From: Prorocentrum cordatum
Taxonomy: Eukaryota > Sar > Dinophyceae > Prorocentrales > Prorocentraceae
Assembly: GCA_963575745.1 (NCBI GenBank)
Contig: CAUYUJ010017915.1
Coordinates: 215,971 to 261,663, forward strand
Direction: 5' to 3'
DNA length: 45,693 nt
The notes under the pieces were generated by a model, which made no database searches, was not told the DNA's origin, and was given only the letters and a program-made list of their open reading frames with translations. How positions within the stretch are numbered: the stretch's first letter is position 1; the number at the start of each line of letters is the position of its first letter. The position numbers and the translations under genes are program-made. Below are positions 40,167-45,693 of the stretch, one piece after another.

Positions 40167-40345
40167 GCTCTCAGTTTCTGGTTTCCACGAAATGTTGTTA
40201 GTGCAGTTTTGGCTGGGACTGTCTTGTTTTAACATATCGGGCTGATGTTCTGAGAACAGTGCTTATGTGATTTGAACATCTTGGGGTTCTAAGACAGTCT
40301 TGTGGAAGGCCTATTGAAATGCCGTGACGGTCGGTTCCTGCTCAA
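40167..40345 (+). repeat. Gene-tail repeat family A, copy 3 (3' part)
   Basis: Matches the other copies from the GGTTTCCACGAAATGTT block to CTGCTCAA, and lacks the coding-like start. Palindromes are more decayed (TGTTCTGAGAACA near 40243). Confidence 0.65.
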
Positions 40346-40482
40346 CGATATGTCCGCCTTCGCGTTTGAAATAGCCCGCGCGCGGAACAGCCGCAGAGGT
40401 CAGCTGTGGTACGCACTGTCGTCGTCTGGGTACCGCACCGAGCGAAGCGGGCGGGGGAGAGGAAGGGGTGAGAGCACAGGGA

Positions 40483-40672
40483 GGCGGAGGAGGAGGACGA
40501 GGAGGAGGACGAGGAGGAGGAGGAGGAGGAGGACGAGGAGGAGGACGATGAGGAGGATCAGGAGGAGGACGAGGACGAGGAGGAGGACGAGGAGGAGGGG
40601 GACGAGGAGAAGGAGGAGGAGAAGAAGGAGGATAATGAGGAGGAGGAGGAGGAGGAGGAGGCGGAGGCGAAG
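40483..40672. repeat. (GGA)n microsatellite with GAC variants
   Basis: GGAGGAGGACGAGG-type trinucleotides over about 190 bp. Confidence 0.95.
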
Positions 40673-40925
40673 TCGGAGGACAACAGGTGTCCAGGTTCGA
40701 CTCTTCATTCCGATGTTGCCGATGTTGCCGCGGAGGACGGAGGAGAGAGAGGGGAGGTGGATGATGAGGGGGAGGAGGTGCAGGTGGAGCGGGGGGAGGA
40801 GAACCATCAGCTGGAACAAATCAGTACCGCGATGAGGAGTAGCTAAGGAGGAGAAGACGGCGGATGAAGAGCAGGTGGAGAAGGACGAGGGGGCACTGCT
40901 CGCCCCTTCGCTCCTCGCTCCTCTC

Positions 40926-41038
40926 TCCTCCTCCTCCTCCTTCCCCTTTTTCCTCCTCCTCTTCCTCCTCCCTCCTCCTCGTCCTCTTTCCCCTACTCCT
41001 CCTCCTCCCCCTCCTCCTCCTCCTCTTCCTCCTCCAGG
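40926..41038. repeat. (CTC)n microsatellite
   Basis: About 110 bp of CTC with TTCC and TCC variants. It reverses strand relative to its GGA neighbours on both sides. Confidence 0.95.
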
Positions 41039-41049
41039 AAGAGCCGCAG

Positions 41050-41640
41050 GAGGAGTAGCAGCAGGAGGAGGAAGAGGAGCATAACGACGAGGAGGAGGAG
41101 GCGGAGGAGGCCGAGGAAGAACACAGGGGAAACCAAGGGATAACATGATCAGGATGAGGAGGGGGAGGAACGGGACGAGGAGGATGAGGTTGAGGATAAG
41201 GAGGAGGAGGAGGATGCGGAGGAGGAGGAAGAGGAGGACGAGGAGGAGGATGACGAGGATGAGAAGGAGGAGGAAAATGAGGAGGAAGGGGAGGAAAACG
41301 GTTTCCTTCCTATCCGAGCTACGGAAGAGCAGGATGACGAGGAGGAGGAGGAGGAGGAGGCGGAGGAGGCCGAGGAATAACACAGGGGAAGCCAAGGGAT
41401 AACATGATCAGGATGAGGAGGGGGAGGAGCGGGATGAGCAGGGTGAGGATGAGGATACGGAGGAGGAGGATGCGGAGGAGGAGGATGCGGAGGAGGAGGA
41501 GGAGGAGGAGGAGGAGGAGGAGGAGGAGGATGACGAGGAGGAGGATGACGAGGATGAGAAGGAGGAGGAGGAGGAGGAGGAGGAGGAGGAGGAGGAGGAG
41601 GGGGGAGGAAGACGGCCTCGTTCCTATCCCAGCTACAACG
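41050..41640. repeat. GGA array with a 260-bp duplication
   Basis: GGCCGAGGAAGAACACAGGG at 41107 recurs as GGCCGAGGAATAACACAGGG at 41367. Both are followed by an AAGGGATAACATGATCAGGA block and then GGA repeats. A TCCTATCC.AGCTAC block recurs at about 41308 and 41621. The array is a tandem duplication, not simple slippage. Confidence 0.8.
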
Positions 41641-41882
41641 TGAGCAGGAGCAGGAGCAGGAGCAGGATGATGTGGAGGAGAAGGATGACGAGGAGGAGAA
41701 GGACGCGGAGGAGGATGATAATCAGGATGAGGACGGAGCGGAGGAGGATGACGAGGAAGATGAGGGGGACGAGGTGGAGGCGGAGGCGGAGAAAGAGGAA
41801 TACGACGATGAGGATGATGATGCTGCTGATGCTGATGACGATGATGATGGTGACAATGGTGATGATGATGATGATACTCATC

Positions 41883-41927
<45 letters not shown>

Positions 41928-42128
41928 CTGATGATGATATGATGCTGATGATGATGATCGCTGAGACTGATGATGCTGGTGATGATGCTGGTGATGATGC
42001 TGCTGATGACGATGGTGACGACGGTGTTGTTGATGATGATGATGGTGATGATGCTGCTGATGATGATGATGATGATACTGATGATGATGCTGGTGATGCT
42101 TGTGATGGTGATGGTGATGATGGTAATG
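41641..42128. repeat. GGA to GAT microsatellite
   Basis: GGA/GAC trinucleotides change to GAT with GCT variants at about 41800 and end at 42128. Poly-Asp and poly-His frames here are artefacts. Confidence 0.95.
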
Positions 42129-42535
42129 GAGGGCCGAATGGCTCGTTACCCTGCGCTGCCTGCGCGCGTCGGCGGTGTAATCTGGCAGCGCCGACCCCAT
42201 TGCAGCCCAGCTACCACCACAGTTCCCACCGCTGCCTGGCGACCACCACAGTTGCCACCGCAGCTTCCCAACACCATGCCGTTCCCATTGTTGCCCCCGC
42301 TAGCACCACATCTCCCACTACAGCTTCCCGCTGCCATGCAGCTCCAGTCTTGGACCGGATCATGGTTTATTCGTATGTCCTGCGCGAGTAGCCTTCGTCC
42401 GTCAGACAAAGGCAGAGCAAGCAATGGCAGAACTGACCGACAGAGCTTCGAGAGCAGGTCAAAACCATAATCCGCCCACCATAACGCAACATACCATAGC
42501 GCACCAGGTCGTCGCATCACCAACGCGTGCGCAGT
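42129..42535. repeat. Degenerate ACCACCACAGTTGCCACC repeat and unassigned DNA
   Basis: CTACCACCACAGTTCCCACC and GACCACCACAGTTGCCACCG, with CAGCTTCCC words, recur over 42200-42340. Nothing is recognised after that. Confidence 0.5.
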
Positions 42536-42901
42536 GCTCCTTCGTGCGCGATGGACAACTTTACAACCAACACGCCTCAAAGAGCCCAAAGCTACCCTTG
42601 CGCTTGCCCACTGACATTTCAGAGAAAAGCCCGCGTGCATTCAATATGTGTTTCCACTTGCCTGGTTGTAAAGTGCCCTTCCTGGTTGTAAAGTGCCCTT
42701 CTCTGATTTTGCAAGCTGGTTGTAAAGTGACCCATCTGGTTGTAAAGTGCGCTTCTGGTTGTAAAGTGACCCACACGCGGGGGGGGAGGGGTTCGAACCG
42801 GTAGTGACCCCCCCCGGTTTTCCGGGGGGGGGGGGGAGGGGCTCGAACCGGTAGTGACCCCCCCCCGGTTTTCCGCCAGCAGCGGTAGAACACGCTCTTT
42901 C

Positions 42902-42940
<39 letters not shown>

Positions 42941-42950
42941 CATACATATA
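42536..42950 (-). repeat. Composite repetitive element J, minus-strand copy
   Basis: Read on the minus strand: TA microsatellite (42902-42950), GAAAGAGCGTGTTC, two GGTCACTACCGGTTCGA modules with G and C runs (42780-42870), and a CACTTTACAACCAG array (five GGTTGTAAAGTG units at 42661-42770). One TTTACAACC (42559) points the other way. It matches 36626-38022 in module order but lacks the CACTGTCCCC minisatellite. Confidence 0.7.
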
Positions 42951-43009
42951 TGCACAATCGCATACATCTATACAATCAAAAGCATAACGATATGACCACC
43001 GACAGTTCG

Positions 43010-43062
43010 AGAGAGAGAGAGAGAGAGAGAAAAGGGGAGAGAAGGAGAGTGAGAGAGAGAGA
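43010..43062. repeat. (GA)n microsatellite
   Basis: Short GA array close to the TA array of element J. Confidence 0.9.
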
Positions 43063-43297
43063 CAGCGGTTCCAGTGGAAGGGGGTCGGCTGAAACGCCGG
43101 CTGTCCTCCACCACGCCCAGGGGTGCCGTGGTGGGCGCCTAAGGGGGGGCCCCTCCTCGAGCGCTCGGCCCCGGTGTGGAGCCCCAGAGTGGCCTGGCCG
43201 CCCCTCCCTCCCGAGAGCGCCGCCAGCGCCGAGCACCGGCCCTCGCCCCTCGTAGGGGCGCCGGCGGCCTCTCTCACAGAGACAGCTGGCACACAGA
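43063..43297. other. Unassigned GC-rich DNA
   Basis: Open on both strands but without any recognised motif. Confidence 0.3.
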
Positions 43298-43583
43298 TCC
43301 CCCTCCTCCTCCTCCTCCTCCTCCTCCTCCCTCCTACCTTCCTCCTCCTCCTCTCCTCCCCTCCTCCCCCTCCTCCTCTCCTCTCCTCCTTCATCCTCCT
43401 CCTCCTCCTCCTCCTCTCCTCCTCCTCCTCCCTCCTCCTCTCCTCCTCCTCCTCCTCCTCCTCTCCTCCTCCTCCTCCTCCTCCTCCTCCTCCTCTCCTC
43501 CTCCTCCTCCTCCTCCCTCCTCCTCCTCCTCTCCTCCTCCTCCTCCTCCTCCTCCTCCTCCTCCTCCTCCTCCCCCCTCTCCT
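43298..43583. repeat. (CTC)n microsatellite
   Basis: About 285 bp of CTC with frequent single-base phase shifts (CTCTCC). Confidence 0.95.
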
Positions 43584-44049
43584 CGTGTTTTTCTTTCGCC
43601 ACCCGGGGCGCAGAAAGGGGTTCGCTTGTGCACACAACGGTCCCCGCGGGAGCGGCGGCAGGGGGCCAGTACGGCTCGGGGGGCAGCTGAGGCTCCGACC
43701 GCCGCTCGCAGCAGGGGGGAGTCCTGCTCGGAGGAGGGTGCCGCAGTTCCCTGGCAGCACGACTCGCTGGATGTATTCGCTTCGGTGCCACACAGCGTCG
43801 TATTTTCGCGGCCGAGGCGATCCAGCTGCCCCAGAATCTTGCGTTTAGTGCCCGCTGTGCTCTCTCAACGGTTGGCCCTGCAGAGAAGACTGCCCGCAGG
43901 TAACGGTTATCCCAGAGGCCTGCGCCACCCTTGCATACCTTCAGTGTGGAACGTGACGCATGTAGCAGAATCTCCTCGGATTCGGAGAGGGCCGACACGT
44001 ATGTTGGCCTGCTTGCTGTTGGAACATCTGTTGCGGATCAATTTGCATA
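43584..44049. other. Unassigned DNA
   Basis: No gene or RNA recognised. Confidence 0.4.
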
Positions 44050-44219
44050 AAGTCAGCACTAATAGTAAGGATGAGCGAATTCCCAGGTTTCCTGTGCATC
44101 CTTTTCTTTCGGCCCATCCTTGGCCACTTTCGCTGGCCGCGCCCCGCTCGAAAAGTGTCGGCATGGCCTTCCAATGCCCTTGCATCCCTATCGTGCGTCC
44201 TTACTATCAGTTTTGACTG
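44050..44219. mobile_element. MITE of family B
   Basis: Left end AAGTCAGCACTAATAGTAAG and inverted right end CAGTCAAAACTGATAGTAAG match at most positions. TA dinucleotides flank the 170-bp element (44048-44049, 44220-44221). CAGT ends with TA targets suggest the Tc1/mariner superfamily. Confidence 0.85.
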
Positions 44220-44314
44220 TACGCATCAGGCTCGCGGGACCGCTGTGGCCCCTCCGGCAAGTTTCAGTGCCCCCCAGGTGCTGACCCCCAGAGGCCCCAC
44301 ACTACCGCAACAAT

Positions 44315-44560
44315 CGGAGGAGGAGGAGGAGGAGGAGGAGGAGGAGGAGGAGGAGGAGGAGGAGAGGAGGAGGAGGGGGAGGAGGGGGGGGGGAGGGGAG
44401 GGGGAGGGAGAGGGGGAGGGTGAGGGGGCGGGGGAGGAGGAGGAGGAGGAGGAGGAGGAGGAGGAGGAGGAGGAGGAGGAGAGGAGGAGGAGGAGGAGGA
44501 GGAAGAGGAGGAGGAGAATGGAGGAGGAGGAGGAGGAGGAGGAGGAGGAGGAGGAGGACA
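44315..44560. repeat. (GGA)n microsatellite
   Basis: About 245 bp of GGA with GGGGAGGG blocks. Confidence 0.95.
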
Positions 44561-45250
44561 CATCGAACAACCCCTATAGGAGCCTCCCTCCTCGGCCCTC
44601 GAGGGTCGCAGGCGAGGCCTCGGCGGGCCCACCCGGGGGCTCGGCGGACCTGGGCGTGTGCCTGCTGATCATCATGGTGTCCCTCGCCAACGCCAGCGCC
44701 GCCGAGGCCGACAACTGGATCGTGTGCCTGCTCCTGCACTTCGTCCGAGCCTTAGGAAGGCTGCTCTCGCCAGGGTCAAGTCGGGCCTGTCCCTCTCCAG
44801 GGGGAATATTCAAAAATTGTCAAAACATAGTCTGGGGACTATGTTTTGAGTATTTGTGGGCATCTTTTCTGCATTTTTGGGGGTATTTTTTTCCGTCCAA
44901 AGTCCCCATGTAGGGGGGGACAGGCCCGACCTAACGCCAGGGTCGCCCGCCATCGGGCCGGCGTGCGCGGGCAGAGGCCCCCCCCCGACGTGCGACAGTC
45001 TTGCGTGCGGTGTGCCTGCCCGCGCGCCCCTGCCCCCCCGCTGCTCCCCCCCTGTCGCCTCCCCGCCTCCTCCTCCTCGCAGCTCGGGCCTCCTCGGCAC
45101 GGGCCGCGCGCGGGCTCCGCTCGCCCGGGGCCTGCCCCTCGTGCCCCACGCTGGAGGTGGCGCCGAGCTTGCAGGTTTTGATGGGGGGGCGGCCCCGACC
45201 CGCCTCCGCAGTTCGGGCCAGCGCTGGACGTGTTTGGAGCGCCGCCGCCG
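44561..45250 (+). pseudogene. Coding-like block split by a MITE, unknown product
   Basis: Before the MITE the plus strand reads GSADLGVCLLIIMVSLANAS and NWIVCLLLHFVRALGRLLSP, with G/C-rich third positions and a hydrophobic, membrane-like character. Removing the MITE (44779-44934) and one target copy keeps the same frame (LLSPGSPAIGPACAGRG). This suggests the MITE landed inside a once-continuous frame, possibly an exon. No family is recognised and low-complexity proline-rich sequence follows. Confidence 0.25.
44779..44934. mobile_element. MITE of family C with perfect 10-bp target duplication
   Basis: CGCCAGGGTC is repeated on both sides (44769-44778 and 44935-44944). The ends AAGTCGGGCCTGTCCC and, inverted, TTAGGTCGGGCCTGTCCC are terminal inverted repeats. 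At 156 bp it is non-autonomous. A 9-10 bp duplication fits Mutator-like elements best; that is inference. Confidence 0.92.
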
Positions 45251-45457
45251 CCGCCGCCTCCTCGCCTCCCCGCCTCCTCGCTCTCCTTCCCCTCCCGCTG
45301 CCCCTCCTGCTGCCCCGTCCGATCGCAGCTCGTCCGGCTGCGTTCCCGCTTCCGCCTGCCTCCCGTCCCGTCCTCCCTGCCTGGCCTGGCCCCGATGGCC
45401 TCCCTGCCAGCGGTCCCTCCTCCCTCTCCCCCTGCTCTCTCCCCGCGCCTCCGGCTA

Positions 45458-45639
45458 CAGTCGACCCGCATAGTAAAGATGGTCGACTTCCACAAGGGTG
45501 CCCTTGCGTCCTTGCCTCTTCGGTCAGCTTCGGTCCATCCTCAGCCACTTGCGATTGCCAGCCCCGCCCGAAGAGCGTCGCCGTTGGCGTCCAAGGCCCT
45601 TGCACCCTTACCGCGCATCCTTATGATACGGGTTGACTG
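45458..45639. mobile_element. MITE of family B
   Basis: Left end CAGTCGACCCGCATAGTAAA and inverted right end CAGTCAACCCGTATCATAAG form the terminal repeats. TA flanks both sides (45456-45457, 45640-45641). The 182-bp interior shares the CCATCC..GCCACTT..CGATTGCC region with the other copies. Confidence 0.85.
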
Positions 45640-45693
45640 TACTCCATCTGGCGAGGCCCGTGGCTGTTTCGAGGTTTGTGTGTTCGTATTATC

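Noticed and set aside
36899-42860. tRNA B box in GGTTCGAACCC
   Set aside because: It lies in a palindromic G/C module with no A box upstream and no cloverleaf.

Overview
The window is a nuclear fragment of a dinoflagellate. The best evidence is the 22-nt dinoflagellate spliced leader (DinoSL): two perfect copies at 14608-14629 and 22726-22747, one near-perfect copy on the minus strand at 30683-30705, and one decayed copy at 34850-34869. Every copy lacks the GT that would follow it in an SL RNA gene, so these are not SL genes. They are the 5' ends of trans-spliced mRNAs that were copied back into the genome. High GC, very abundant simple repeats, decayed LINEs and almost no intact genes fit a dinoflagellate such as Prorocentrum; the species is my inference. 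A 100-N assembly gap lies at 8094-8193.

Layout. 0.5-5.8 kb: a heavily frameshifted minus-strand LINE (endonuclease, RT, zinc knuckle, RNase H, C-terminal domain). 6.5-7.0 kb: GA array. 7-14.5 kb: mostly non-coding, with a Tc1-like MITE (10.11-10.29 kb), degenerate tandem repeats, two copies of a hairpin element (12.1 and 13.1 kb) and the first copy of a gene-tail repeat (13.9 kb). 14.6-19.56 kb: a plus-strand LINE that starts with the DinoSL, has an intact ORF1 and a broken ORF2 (endonuclease, RT, Cys/His knuckle), and lies between two GGA arrays. 20-25.3 kb: gene-tail repeat, GGA/GAT arrays, a MITE inside a GAT array, a second SL copy, and a MITE nested in another MITE. 25.3-32.1 kb: low-complexity and unassigned DNA, with an SL-bearing retropseudogene on the minus strand (30.15-30.7 kb). 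32.1-36.4 kb: a 14-bp tandem array, a three-unit repeat, a possible SL-tagged retrogene, and a five-unit ~157-bp satellite. 36.6-38.0 kb: a composite element with long G/C hairpins, a minisatellite and a TTTACAACC array, with a reversed relative at 42.5-42.95 kb. 38.1-38.7 kb: an OTU-like protease ORF, followed by a dimeric higher-order repeat to 39.7 kb. 40-45.7 kb: GGA/GAT arrays and more MITEs.

The genes do not form a pathway. The coherent story is retroposition of trans-spliced mRNAs, including a LINE's own mRNA, into a microsatellite-rich genome. All three clear SL copies abut a GGA or GAT array exactly at the SL 5' end. Several MITE families, one nested in another, decorate the rest.
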